NCBI GenBank assembly: GCA_018304445.1
Contig: JAGVWD010000008.1
Span: forward strand, 1-35,005
DNA from: Candidatus Iainarchaeum sp.
GTDB lineage: Archaea; Iainarchaeota; Iainarchaeia; Iainarchaeales; JAXPJC01
Length of the DNA stretch: 35,005 nucleotides
Direction: 5' to 3'
The position numbers were made by a program, and so were the translations under genes. Under the pieces are notes generated by a model that searched no databases, had not been told where the DNA came from, and saw nothing but the letters and a program-made list of their open reading frames with translations. Positions 1 through 6,576 of the stretch are shown piece after piece. Each line of letters opens with the position of its first letter. Within the stretch, counting starts at the first letter, position 1.

Positions 1-1
1 A

Positions 2-493
2 ACAAAGAATGTTGCGGATTTTCTTTCAGGAATTTGCAAAAAGAACGGCAAGCCCCTGCTTGTTGATTCAAAAAACTTCATGTCCCTTAAAGTTAGGGGC
101 GCTTTTCTCCTGAAGCCGAATGAGAAGGAGCTTGCAAATGAAACTGCAATGAAAACAGGCTCTGAAAAATCATTCGAGAACGCCGCGAGGAAATTCTATT
201 CCGCGCTGAAGCCGGAGTTCCTTGTTGTGACACGCGGGGCGAAGGGCATTTCGGTATTTGATGGGAAGAAATTCAGCAGCATGGGCACAAGGGCCGAAAA
301 GATAGTTGACATTACGGGGGCAGGGGACACAGTAATCGCGGCGCTTGCGCTCGGCGCCGCATGCGGCCTCGACGTATTTGCTGCTGTGGAACTAGCAAAT
401 TATGCCGCAGGCATAGTGATAAAAAAGCCGGGCACTTCTGTTGCAACTCCTGAGGAGCTGAACAATTTCTTCATGGAAGGGGATTGCAGATGA
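2..493 (+). CDS. hldE: D-glycero-beta-D-manno-heptose-7-phosphate kinase (PfkB/ribokinase family), 5' end missing
   Basis: The gene enters from the left edge of the window, so only the last 163 residues are seen. They form the C-terminal half of a PfkB-family sugar kinase: a KPNEKEL strand-helix typical of the RfaE1/HldE kinase, a VVTRGAKG strand, and the PfkB signature DITGAGDT, whose aspartate is the catalytic base. The family phosphorylates D-glycero-D-manno-heptose 7-phosphate at C1 to give the 1,7-bisphosphate. The assignment rests on context: the next three genes are the remaining steps to ADP-L-glycero-D-manno-heptose, and all overlap or nearly touch. In many bacteria this kinase is fused to the adenylyltransferase; here the two are separate genes with gmhB between them. 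The stop overlaps the gmhB start as ATGA, so the two are translationally coupled. A different PfkB kinase is possible but less likely. Confidence 0.85.
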   Translation, partial: TKNVADFLSGICKKNGKPLLVDSKNFMSLKVRGAFLLKPNEKELANETAMKTGSEKSFENAARKFYSALKPEFLVVTRGAKGISVFDGKKFSSMGTRAEKIVDITGAGDTVIAALALGAACGLDVFAAVELANYAAGIVIKKPGTSVATPEELNNFFMEGDCR

Positions 494-1014
494 ACTGCGC
501 GGTATTCCTTGACAGGGATGGGACGATAAATTATGATTATGGGTATGTGCACGAGATAAAAAAATTCAGATTCCTACCTAATGCGGCAAGCGCGCTGAAA
601 AGATTATCCTCAAGCAAATACAAAATAATTGTAATAACAAACCAGTCCGGCATTGGCAGAAAATATTTTACGGAGCAGGATTTCCTGAAAGTGAGCGGGC
701 ATATGGTCGGGGAACTGCATAAAAAGGACGTGCGGATTGATGCAATTTACTGCTGCCCGCACGCCCCTGATGCCAATTGCACATGCAGGAAGCCTAAAAC
801 CGCAATGCTTTTTTCAGCAAAGAAGGATTTCAACATAGCACTAAATAAAAGTTTTGTTATAGGTGATAAATTGGAAGATATTGAGATGGGCAAAAAGGCA
901 GGATGCAAGACAATGCTCATAACAAACGGAGTGAAAGAAAAAAATTCAAATGCGAACTTTAATGCAAAGGATCTGCTTGAAGCGGCAAAATACATCCTTG
1001 ATGTGAAAGCATGA
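490..1014 (+). CDS. gmhB: D-glycero-beta-D-manno-heptose-1,7-bisphosphate 7-phosphatase
   Basis: A HAD-superfamily phosphatase of 174 residues, the usual GmhB length. Motif I is DRDGT (nucleophile D8, acid/base D10), motif II is TNQSGIGR, and the late motif GDKLEDIEMG supplies the magnesium-binding acid. Between motifs II and III lies the Cys-x-His ... Cys-x-Cys zinc loop (about C89, H91, C97, C99), diagnostic for GmhB and the related histidinol-phosphatase domain. It removes the C7 phosphate of heptose 1,7-bisphosphate to leave heptose 1-phosphate for the adenylyltransferase encoded next. I chose the ATG at 490, which overlaps the preceding stop as ATGA; a TTG two codons earlier is open but gives an unneeded extension. 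The gene itself overlaps its downstream neighbour by another ATGA. Histidinol-phosphatase is the main alternative, disfavoured by the neighbours. Confidence 0.92.
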   Translation: MNCAVFLDRDGTINYDYGYVHEIKKFRFLPNAASALKRLSSSKYKIIVITNQSGIGRKYFTEQDFLKVSGHMVGELHKKDVRIDAIYCCPHAPDANCTCRKPKTAMLFSAKKDFNIALNKSFVIGDKLEDIEMGKKAGCKTMLITNGVKEKNSNANFNAKDLLEAAKYILDVKA

Positions 1015-1493
1015 ACGGCAAAATAAAAACAATTGATGAAATTGCGCAAATTGCAGATGCGCTGAAAAAGCAGGGCAGGAAAATTGTATTTACGAACGGC
1101 TGCTTTGATTTATTGCACTTGGGGCATGTGAAATATCTGCAGCAATCCAGGGCGCTTGGGGATGTTTTGGTTCTGGCGCTTAACAGCGATGCGAGCGTCA
1201 GGGAACTGAAAGGGCCTTCAAGGCCATTGGTGCCTGAAAATGAGCGCGCTGAAATTCTTTCCGCGCTTGAATGCGTTGATTTTGTTGTAATATTCAATGA
1301 AAAGCGCATCAACAGGGCATTTGAGGCAGTTAAGCCGCAGGTTTATGTAAAAGGCGGGGATTACACGACTGATACGCTGGACCAGGACGAAAGGAGAATG
1401 ATTGAAAAGAGCGGGGCAAAAATCCATATTATAAAAAAAATCGGGAATTACTCAACAACAAACATCATTAACAAAATTTCAGGGAGCGCATAA
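1011..1493 (+). CDS. hldE: D-glycero-beta-D-manno-heptose 1-phosphate adenylyltransferase (stand-alone RfaE2 domain)
   Basis: A 160-residue nucleotidyltransferase of the cytidylyltransferase-like fold. The signature HxGH is present as HLGH (residues 36-39) in the context FTNGCFDLLHLGHVKYL. Further family marks are LNSDASVRELKG, the VKGGDY strand and a C-terminal YSTTNIINKI that matches the ISSTxI nucleotide-binding motif. The family joins ATP and heptose 1-phosphate to form ADP-D-glycero-D-manno-heptose and pyrophosphate in the cytoplasm. The start overlaps the gmhB stop (ATGA), and the hldD start follows one base after its own stop. In bacterial HldE this domain is the C-terminal half of a two-domain enzyme; here it is an independent gene. 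FAD synthetase or glycerol-phosphate cytidylyltransferase are relatives with the same signature, but the operon argues for ADP-heptose. Confidence 0.92.
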   Translation: MNGKIKTIDEIAQIADALKKQGRKIVFTNGCFDLLHLGHVKYLQQSRALGDVLVLALNSDASVRELKGPSRPLVPENERAEILSALECVDFVVIFNEKRINRAFEAVKPQVYVKGGDYTTDTLDQDERRMIEKSGAKIHIIKKIGNYSTTNIINKISGSA

Positions 1494-1494
1494 A

Positions 1495-2412
1495 ATGAAG
1501 GCGATTGTAACTGGCGGAGCGGGATTTATCGGAAGCAATCTTGCGCTTGAGCTGGAGGCGCAGGGGCATGAAGTTGTTGTAATTGATAATTTATTTTCAG
1601 GGAATATGGCAAACCTTGATGGATTTTCAGGGGAATTTGTCAATGCTGACATAAGGGAGATCAATTGGAATGAAATTGCGGGGGGTGCGGATGCGATATT
1701 CCACAATGCCGCAATTACGGATACAACAATCCCTGACAAAAAACTCATGATGGATGTGAACGCGCATTCATTTGAGAAACTGCTTGAATTTGCAGTTAAG
1801 AAAAATATAAAAGTGATTTATGCGAGCTCCGCCGCAACCTATGGAAGCGGGAAAATGCCCATGGAGGAATCGCAGAAACCTGCTCCGCTTATTGATTATG
1901 GTGTTTCAAAGGTTGAAATGGACAATATTGCAAAGAAATATATTGCAGAATATGCGGACGCGGAAATAATAGGGCTGCGCTATTTCAATGTTTATGGCCC
2001 CCGCGAAAAATTCAAGGGAAAATCCTCAAGCCTTACTTACCAGTGGATAATTAAAATGCAGGGCCCTGAGACAAAAACAATAAAGATGTTCAAATTCGGG
2101 GAGCACGCGCGGGATCATATTTATGTTAAGGATATTGTAAGCGCAAACCTGAAGGCGCTTGAATTCGAGGGGAACGGCATTTTTAATGCGGGAACTGGAA
2201 TAGGCACTTCATACAACAGGATACTTGAGATTCTCAATGAGAAAATGGACAAAAATTGCAGGCCCGAATACATTGACTGTTACCTTAAAACATACCAGGG
2301 ATTCACGCAGGCCGATACAACAAAGGCGGAAAATGAGCTGAAATTCATGGCGCAGTGGAATATTGAAAGGGGGATTGGGGATTATTGTGAATTTATGCGC
2401 AAGGAGCTGTAG
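1495..2412 (+). CDS. hldD: ADP-L-glycero-D-manno-heptose 6-epimerase
   Basis: A 305-residue extended short-chain dehydrogenase. The NAD(P)-binding motif is TGGAGFIGSN at the N-terminus. The catalytic triad is visible as the SSAATYG serine/threonine region (residues 111-117) and YGVSK (Y135, K139). RYFNVYGPRE, an ARDHIYVKD strand and a late FTQADTTKAENEL segment match HldD closely rather than generic UDP-glucose 4-epimerases. The enzyme inverts C6 of ADP-D-glycero-D-manno-heptose to the L,D form used by heptosyltransferases. It is the last gene of the four-gene heptose operon, one base after the adenylyltransferase stop. No sedoheptulose-7-phosphate isomerase (GmhA) is visible; it may lie left of the window. 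Confidence 0.92.
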   Translation: MKAIVTGGAGFIGSNLALELEAQGHEVVVIDNLFSGNMANLDGFSGEFVNADIREINWNEIAGGADAIFHNAAITDTTIPDKKLMMDVNAHSFEKLLEFAVKKNIKVIYASSAATYGSGKMPMEESQKPAPLIDYGVSKVEMDNIAKKYIAEYADAEIIGLRYFNVYGPREKFKGKSSSLTYQWIIKMQGPETKTIKMFKFGEHARDHIYVKDIVSANLKALEFEGNGIFNAGTGIGTSYNRILEILNEKMDKNCRPEYIDCYLKTYQGFTQADTTKAENELKFMAQWNIERGIGDYCEFMRKEL

Positions 2413-2428
2413 ACGCGGCTTGTTAAAC

Positions 2429-2439
2429 CATTTAAAATC
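2429..2439 (+). promoter_or_regulatory. TATA-like box for the membrane protein gene at 2461
   Basis: The box CATTTAAAATC is centred about 27 bases upstream of the ATG at 2461. In archaea this spacing puts the transcription start at or within a base or two of the start codon, so the mRNA is probably leaderless. No Shine-Dalgarno sequence precedes the ATG, in agreement. Confidence 0.5.
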
Positions 2440-2460
2440 TTTTTACATACTAATTAGCTC

Positions 2461-3021
2461 ATGAGGATAACAAAAAAGCACATAAAATTCCGCATCATAG
2501 GAAAAAATATTTCAATTGAAAAAACGCCTGTGGAGCTCTTTTTGGCTTTTTATCTTTTAGGCTTAATAACTATATACAGAACATTCTTTAGATCTGCCTC
2601 CCTATTTGACTTTTCTGTGTGGCCATTGGTCTTAGTTTCTGCCATCCCATCTGGAATTATGCTGTTCTACACATTTAATTGGTCTGTGTACATTGTGAAA
2701 TTTTTCTCTTCTGAACTTGCCTTTTTAATGGAAGGCGGGATGAAAATTTTTACATTTGCTGAGAAAAAAATAAACAGGCAGAGGCGGATACCAAAGCTCT
2801 TCAGGCTCATTGTAGTTGCTGCAATTTTCCTCGTAATGTTGGCTCTTGTGCTGCTGCCATGGGCCGTGCTGGTCGGTGTTTTTGCCGGATTGCCTTATGC
2901 CAAATGGCTCTGGCAAGGCAGCCTACTCAGGTTTGTCCTGGTTTCTATATCGCTGTCTGTGCTGCTATTCTTATTTGACAGGCTTGGAAAGAAAATAGGC
3001 TGGAGAAAAAAACCTGACTAA
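2461..3021 (+). CDS. Four-helix integral membrane protein of unknown function
   Basis: I do not recognise this 186-residue protein. The first 20 residues are basic and polar. Hydrophobic segments follow at about residues 25-41, 52-70, 117-146 (long, possibly two helices or a hairpin with LPWAVLVGVFAGLP) and 155-172, and the tail is basic (KKIGWRKKPD). A basic amphipathic stretch around residues 92-115 (EKKINRQRRIPKLFR) probably lies on the cytoplasmic side. The gene starts 48 bases after hldD on the same strand but has its own TATA-like box, so it can be transcribed separately. It runs convergently toward the small basic gene at 3066-3254. No enzyme motif is visible. Membrane location is firm; function is not. 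Confidence 0.7.
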   Translation: MRITKKHIKFRIIGKNISIEKTPVELFLAFYLLGLITIYRTFFRSASLFDFSVWPLVLVSAIPSGIMLFYTFNWSVYIVKFFSSELAFLMEGGMKIFTFAEKKINRQRRIPKLFRLIVVAAIFLVMLALVLLPWAVLVGVFAGLPYAKWLWQGSLLRFVLVSISLSVLLFLFDRLGKKIGWRKKPD

Positions 3022-3065
3022 TGCAAGGCCTTCTGCACTGCCTCTTCAATGAATATTAGAAATAG

Positions 3066-3254
3066 TCATCTTTTTTGCTTTTTTAAGTTATACTTAATTT
3101 TGCGGATAACATCCCCTTCCGTGTCCATAACCGAGGCAAATGAAGGATGTTTTCCCGCCTGTTCAATGTCGCTGAAAAAGAATTTTTCAACAGTTCTCAT
3201 AGTTGACTTTTCCCCTTTGGCCAGTCTTTTTCTGAACGCAGTTACCCTTCTCAT
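3066..3254 (-). CDS. Small basic protein, translationally coupled to the GT9 gene
   Basis: A 62-residue lysine/arginine-rich protein with no recognised family. Its ATG lies one base after the GT9 stop (TGATATG on the minus strand). A GAGGA ribosome-binding site sits about eight bases upstream, inside the end of the GT9 gene. This coupling is the main reason to believe it is real. The protein has a basic N-terminus, a central acidic/hydrophobic patch (DIEQAGKHPSFASVMD) and a basic C-terminus (KIKYNLKKQKR), and no membrane helix. It might assist the glycosyltransferase or bind nucleic acid; neither can be shown. It could also be a chance reading frame. Confidence 0.45.
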   Translation of the reverse strand: MRRVTAFRKRLAKGEKSTMRTVEKFFFSDIEQAGKHPSFASVMDTEGDVIRKIKYNLKKQKR

Positions 3255-3255
3255 A

Positions 3256-4482
3256 TCAATTCCTCAAGGCTTTCTGCACAACACCATAAACTTCCTCTAC
3301 ACTAATCGCCTGCATGCACTTGTTGTTGTTGCATGCGCTGTGCCTCTCATTGAATGCTGAAACGCAGGGGGCGCAGGCATAATTTGCATAAATTGCCTTG
3401 ACGTTTTCTCCCAGCGGGGCATAGACTTTCGGGCTTTCTGGCCCGAACATCACAATAACTTTTGTGCCTGTAATGGAACCGAAATGCGCAGGGCCTGAAT
3501 CGTGCGTAATTACAACATCTGCTGTGCCCAGAACTTCAATGAACTCATTAAGGGCAAATTTGCCTGTCAGGTCAATGCACCTCTCATTCTGCACCTTGCT
3601 GCAGATGTATTTTGCGTTCTCGCTCCCCGAGGCAATTGTGCCTGTGAGCAATACAAAGGTGTTTGGGGCGCGGAGCAGCATTTTCGCTAGCTTCGCATAA
3701 TTCTCAGTAGGCCAGGAGCGCATTGGAATTGCCCAGCTGTAATTTGGATCAATAACAATCAATTTGCTTTTCTCATTTATTGAAGGATTTATTGCTTTCA
3801 ATTTGTTAAGGATTTTCTGCTTTGCCTCCTTGCTCACTTCAATATGCTTTCTCTCTATTTTTTCCCTGAAAAGCTGAACCTTCAGCATTGGAATCTCGTT
3901 CTGCGGGGCTTTCAGCGAAAGCACAAGCGCGAGGAAATTCTGGCTTATGTGCATGTGCGGGTTGTACTGGACCTTATGCGTGTGAAAATTCCCGCGGTAC
4001 AAGCCTTCGGAATAAAACCTGTAGAAGCCAATCCTGCGCTTAGCTCCGCTCAAAAAGCTTATGATTGCTGTGAAGCGGGAGAACAGCTCAAAATCAATTG
4101 TAGTGTCAATGCGCGCCTTCCATAATTTGGGGAGCAGGGCAAGCGCATCAATAATGAATTCCCCAAATTTCTTGTCCCTTATTGTAAAGATGTTTTTTTC
4201 AGGAATCAGGTCAAGGATTTTAACGCTCTCAAGATTGGTTTTGAACACAAGGAAATAAAGCTCGGCTTTAGGATACAACGCTTTAAGGCGCTTCATTGCA
4301 TGATATGCCATTACAGTGCTGCCCATCTCAGAAAGCTCAATGAAAAGCACTTTCTTCGGGGCTTCATTCCAGTCAAGGTTTCCGAAGCCAAGTGCGCGCT
4401 TTATCGAATAGATGATTGAAAGGATTAGGGATATTGGAATTCCTATTAAATAATCAACATCCCTTACAACTTGGATATTCAT
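3256..4482 (-). CDS. Glycosyltransferase family 9 (ADP-heptose:acceptor heptosyltransferase-like)
   Basis: A 408-residue GT-B fold enzyme. The N-terminus has a hydrophobic stretch (about residues 11-27) that may anchor it to the membrane. The N-terminal Rossmann domain follows with VLFIELSEMGSTVM, like the start strand and glycine loop of WaaC/WaaF. The C-terminal donor-binding domain shows FVLLTGT, the ADVVITHDSGPAHFGS motif and KVIVMFGPESP, all hallmarks of GT9. A cysteine-rich patch near the C-terminus (YACAPCVSAFNERHSACNNNKC) is also seen in some other GT9 proteins. GT9 enzymes move L,D-heptose from ADP-heptose onto a membrane glycolipid. The ADP-heptose operon on the opposite strand ends 850 bases away, so this is its probable user. 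A GGAG ribosome-binding site precedes the ATG. The acceptor in an archaeon is unknown. Confidence 0.88.
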   Translation of the reverse strand: MNIQVVRDVDYLIGIPISLILSIIYSIKRALGFGNLDWNEAPKKVLFIELSEMGSTVMAYHAMKRLKALYPKAELYFLVFKTNLESVKILDLIPEKNIFTIRDKKFGEFIIDALALLPKLWKARIDTTIDFELFSRFTAIISFLSGAKRRIGFYRFYSEGLYRGNFHTHKVQYNPHMHISQNFLALVLSLKAPQNEIPMLKVQLFREKIERKHIEVSKEAKQKILNKLKAINPSINEKSKLIVIDPNYSWAIPMRSWPTENYAKLAKMLLRAPNTFVLLTGTIASGSENAKYICSKVQNERCIDLTGKFALNEFIEVLGTADVVITHDSGPAHFGSITGTKVIVMFGPESPKVYAPLGENVKAIYANYACAPCVSAFNERHSACNNNKCMQAISVEEVYGVVQKALRN

Positions 4483-4628
4483 TTTCTGCGCTCCGCTCCT
4501 ATGTAAAATGATATTGAAGATTAAAAACCCTTGCTATTCTGTTTTTGTATTATAGCTGCCGGTTTCTGGTTTGCAGATATTTATTTAAACCCTTCCTATT
4601 AATATTTAAACAATCAACGAAATAAATA

Positions 4629-4637
4629 ATATTTAAT
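4629..4637 (+). promoter_or_regulatory. TATA-like box for the ribbon-helix-helix gene
   Basis: ATATTTAAT is centred about 29 bases upstream of the ATG at 4663, which fits a nearly leaderless transcript. It sits directly before the palindrome at 4644-4661, so a bound repressor would cover the region between the TATA box and the start. Confidence 0.5.
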
Positions 4638-4643
4638 AAATGT

Positions 4644-4661
4644 TGTTATACATGTATAACA
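4644..4661. promoter_or_regulatory. Perfect 18-bp palindrome, probable operator of the ribbon-helix-helix regulator
   Basis: TGTTATACATGTATAACA is its own exact reverse complement. It lies between the TATA-like box and the ATG of the ribbon-helix-helix gene, ending one base before the start codon. Ribbon-helix-helix proteins bind such palindromes as dimers of dimers and usually repress their own gene. The position, overlapping the likely transcription start, is what autorepression would require. Direct binding is inferred. Confidence 0.65.
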
Positions 4662-4662
4662 T

Positions 4663-5016
4663 ATGAAGGGCAGGAGAATGCAGGCAACTGTGCTTGAGAA
4701 GCTTGTGGGGGTAAGGCTTGATGAGAAAAGCCTTTCTGATCTGGACAAGGCAGCGGCACGATTGGGCCATGACAGGAGCGAGGCGCTGAGGGAGGCAATT
4801 GACCTCTATCTTGAGAAGGCGCTTGGAATGGAGGTAATATACATAAGGGATATTTCAAAATCCAAGGCCAAGGAGGAAATCAGGGATTATATAAACAAAA
4901 AGGGCAGGGCGTGGGTTGGTGATATTGCTGATGAGCTGCGCATTGATTATGAATTGGTGGCAGCATGCATTAATGAGCTTGAGAAGGAGAAGGCAGTAGA
5001 GGAAGTGAAAAAATGA
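4663..5016 (+). CDS. Ribbon-helix-helix transcriptional regulator with a C-terminal winged-helix-like extension
   Basis: A 117-residue protein. Residues about 6-50 form a ribbon-helix-helix domain: a short strand (MQATVLEKLVGVRLD), then helices with DKAAARLGHDRSEALREAIDLYLEKAL, including the conserved R-S-E-A-(I/L)-R-E-A pattern. The second half (AKEEIRDYINKKGRAWVGDIADELRIDYELVAACINELEKEKAVEE) reads like a small winged-helix or HTH module that recognises a second partner or site. The gene has no Shine-Dalgarno before its first ATG. A TATA-like box about 29 bases away implies a leaderless start; a second ATG at 4678 is possible. The perfect palindrome at the promoter suggests autoregulation. 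It is coupled by ATGA to the small gene downstream and diverges from the GT9 gene. Targets beyond itself are unknown. Confidence 0.8.
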   Translation: MKGRRMQATVLEKLVGVRLDEKSLSDLDKAAARLGHDRSEALREAIDLYLEKALGMEVIYIRDISKSKAKEEIRDYINKKGRAWVGDIADELRIDYELVAACINELEKEKAVEEVKK

Positions 5017-5198
5017 CTACTTGCGTAAATATTGGAGATACTATTATTGGGGAAAGGCTGCGCGCGGAATTTCGGAAGCAGACAAGGGTAATTTTAACTG
5101 TTGGAAGCTCCAAACACAGGCAGCAATTTTGTTGCCTTATTGGAACGCCTGCAAAATGCATTATAGAGAAGGAAGTAAGGAGCCTGCAGAAGAAATAA
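5013..5198 (+). CDS. Small protein coupled to the ribbon-helix-helix gene
   Basis: A 61-residue open frame whose ATG overlaps the regulator's stop as ATGA. It ends two bases before the convergent radical SAM gene, filling the gap exactly. It has no family I recognise. The composition suggests alternating strands (TRVILTVGSSKHRQQFCCLIG) and three cysteines without a clear metal-binding spacing. The arrangement, small regulator followed by an overlapping small protein under a palindromic operator, resembles two-gene antitoxin/toxin or regulator/effector modules, but no toxin motif is visible. An alternative overlapping frame runs into the radical SAM gene and is less convincing. Confidence 0.45.
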   Translation: MTTCVNIGDTIIGERLRAEFRKQTRVILTVGSSKHRQQFCCLIGTPAKCIIEKEVRSLQKK

Positions 5199-5200
5199 AA

Positions 5201-6571
5201 TTATGCATTCTGCAAGAGCGCAAGCGCGTCGCTTATGTTGTTCTTTAATTCAGCGAAACTCCTTATGCTTAGAATGCGCCTTGCGATATAGCTCGGGCGC
5301 AAATAAAATTCCTTCACTGCGCGCTTTCTTAGGGAAGCAAGCCTTTCTGCGGGAATTTGTTTTGTGGATATTTCAACAAAGCTACCGGTCTGGTCCAGGG
5401 GGAGCAATTCATCAGCAATAAGATGCTCTGCAATCTCCTCCTTTCTCAATTGAGTTGCTGCCCTTGGTACAGGAACATTGAATGCTGCATAATCCGGATT
5501 AAGGCGCTTTGAGAATTCAATTGTATTTATTACTGATTCTTCTGTTTCCTCTGGGAAGCCGAGCATGAAGGTTGCAAGCGTCTTTATTCCCAATTTCCTG
5601 CAGAGCGCAAATGTTTTTTCCACTTGTTCAATTGTAAATCCCTTTTCATATTTGCGCAGGATTTCCTCATTTGAGGATTCTACTCCAAACATAATCGTGT
5701 GGCAGCCTGCATTTTTCATAAGAGTGAGAATTTCTTCATCTATCAGGTCCACGCGGGAGAAGCATGACCATTTCATCTGCAAGTTATTTGCAAGCATTGC
5801 ATTGCACAAATCAATTGTTCTCTTCCTGTTTACGCCGAAGGTCTGGTCATCAAAGTAAATTTCATTTATTCCGAGGCTTTTTATGTATTGTAATTCAGCA
5901 ATTACATTTTCTGCGCTTCTGAACTTGAAGCCCAGGTTGGACATTATGCAGAATTTGCAGCGGAAGGGGCAGCCGTAATCAGTAAGCACTGTTGCAAATT
6001 TCCCATATGCAAAAGGGAACCTGTACTTGTGCAGGGGGAACAGCTCGTGCTTTGGGATGGGGATTGTGAAGTTGGCGAGTTTTATGCGCTCGGTTTTTGT
6101 TTTTATTATTCTGTCCCCTGCGCGGTAGATAATGTTCTGCGCATTTTTGCCTTCCAAATATGCAAGTATATCGGGGGTTGTAAAATCAAGAAGGAGCGCA
6201 TCAATGAATCTGTATTTTTCAAGTATTTTCTCCCCGTTCTCCATGAAAATGTCCGCGCTTCCAATCAGCTTTGCATTTGTGAGCCGCTTTACTTTTTCCA
6301 TAAACGGGAAATCCTCCTGGAAGGAGACAGCCCCGCTCAAAAAAACAATTGCATCAGGCCTGAATTGCAAAATGCGCGCAATGCAGTCATTTTCAGAAAG
6401 TTTCTCTGCAATGGCATCAATGACTGCAACCCTGTGCTTTTCAGAAAGAATTCCTGAAAGTATGAGAAGGTCCGGGGGCTCGTAAATGTAATTGGTTTTC
6501 GAGACCTTGCTGCAGTAGTAGTCCCTTATGTAAATTTTTGTTCCGGGCGGATTCAGCAATAAAATTTTCAT
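5201..6571 (-). CDS. B12-binding-domain-type radical SAM protein
   Basis: A 456-residue protein. Residues 1-150 form a Rossmann-like cobalamin-binding-type domain beginning MKILLLNPPG, but without the DxHxxG lower-axial-ligand motif, as is normal for this radical SAM class. The radical SAM core begins at about residue 200 with CPFRCKFC (CX3CX2C), the three cysteines that hold the 4Fe-4S cluster. It continues through IYFDDQTFG, SCFSRVDL, MFGVESS and MLGFPEET, the usual strand motifs. The C-terminus carries an FYLRPSYI segment shared with two of its paralogues here. The family includes C-methyltransferases and ring-forming enzymes such as BchE; the substrate cannot be read from sequence. It is the last gene of a three-gene minus-strand operon, five bases after the preceding one. 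The surrounding genes suggest a glycan or lipid substrate. Confidence 0.87.
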   Translation of the reverse strand: MKILLLNPPGTKIYIRDYYCSKVSKTNYIYEPPDLLILSGILSEKHRVAVIDAIAEKLSENDCIARILQFRPDAIVFLSGAVSFQEDFPFMEKVKRLTNAKLIGSADIFMENGEKILEKYRFIDALLLDFTTPDILAYLEGKNAQNIIYRAGDRIIKTKTERIKLANFTIPIPKHELFPLHKYRFPFAYGKFATVLTDYGCPFRCKFCIMSNLGFKFRSAENVIAELQYIKSLGINEIYFDDQTFGVNRKRTIDLCNAMLANNLQMKWSCFSRVDLIDEEILTLMKNAGCHTIMFGVESSNEEILRKYEKGFTIEQVEKTFALCRKLGIKTLATFMLGFPEETEESVINTIEFSKRLNPDYAAFNVPVPRAATQLRKEEIAEHLIADELLPLDQTGSFVEISTKQIPAERLASLRKRAVKEFYLRPSYIARRILSIRSFAELKNNISDALALLQNA

Positions 6572-6576
6572 TTAAT

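Noticed and set aside
4541..4553. GTTTTTGTATTAT upstream of the GT9 gene as a fourth regulon member
   Set aside because: Only 9 of 13 positions match the motif and the spacing is 59; mentioned as a weak match but not annotated.
5021..5248. A 75-residue frame overlapping the 61-residue gene
   Set aside because: It runs into the convergent radical SAM gene and has no ribosome-binding site, whereas the other frame is coupled by ATGA and ends in the gap.
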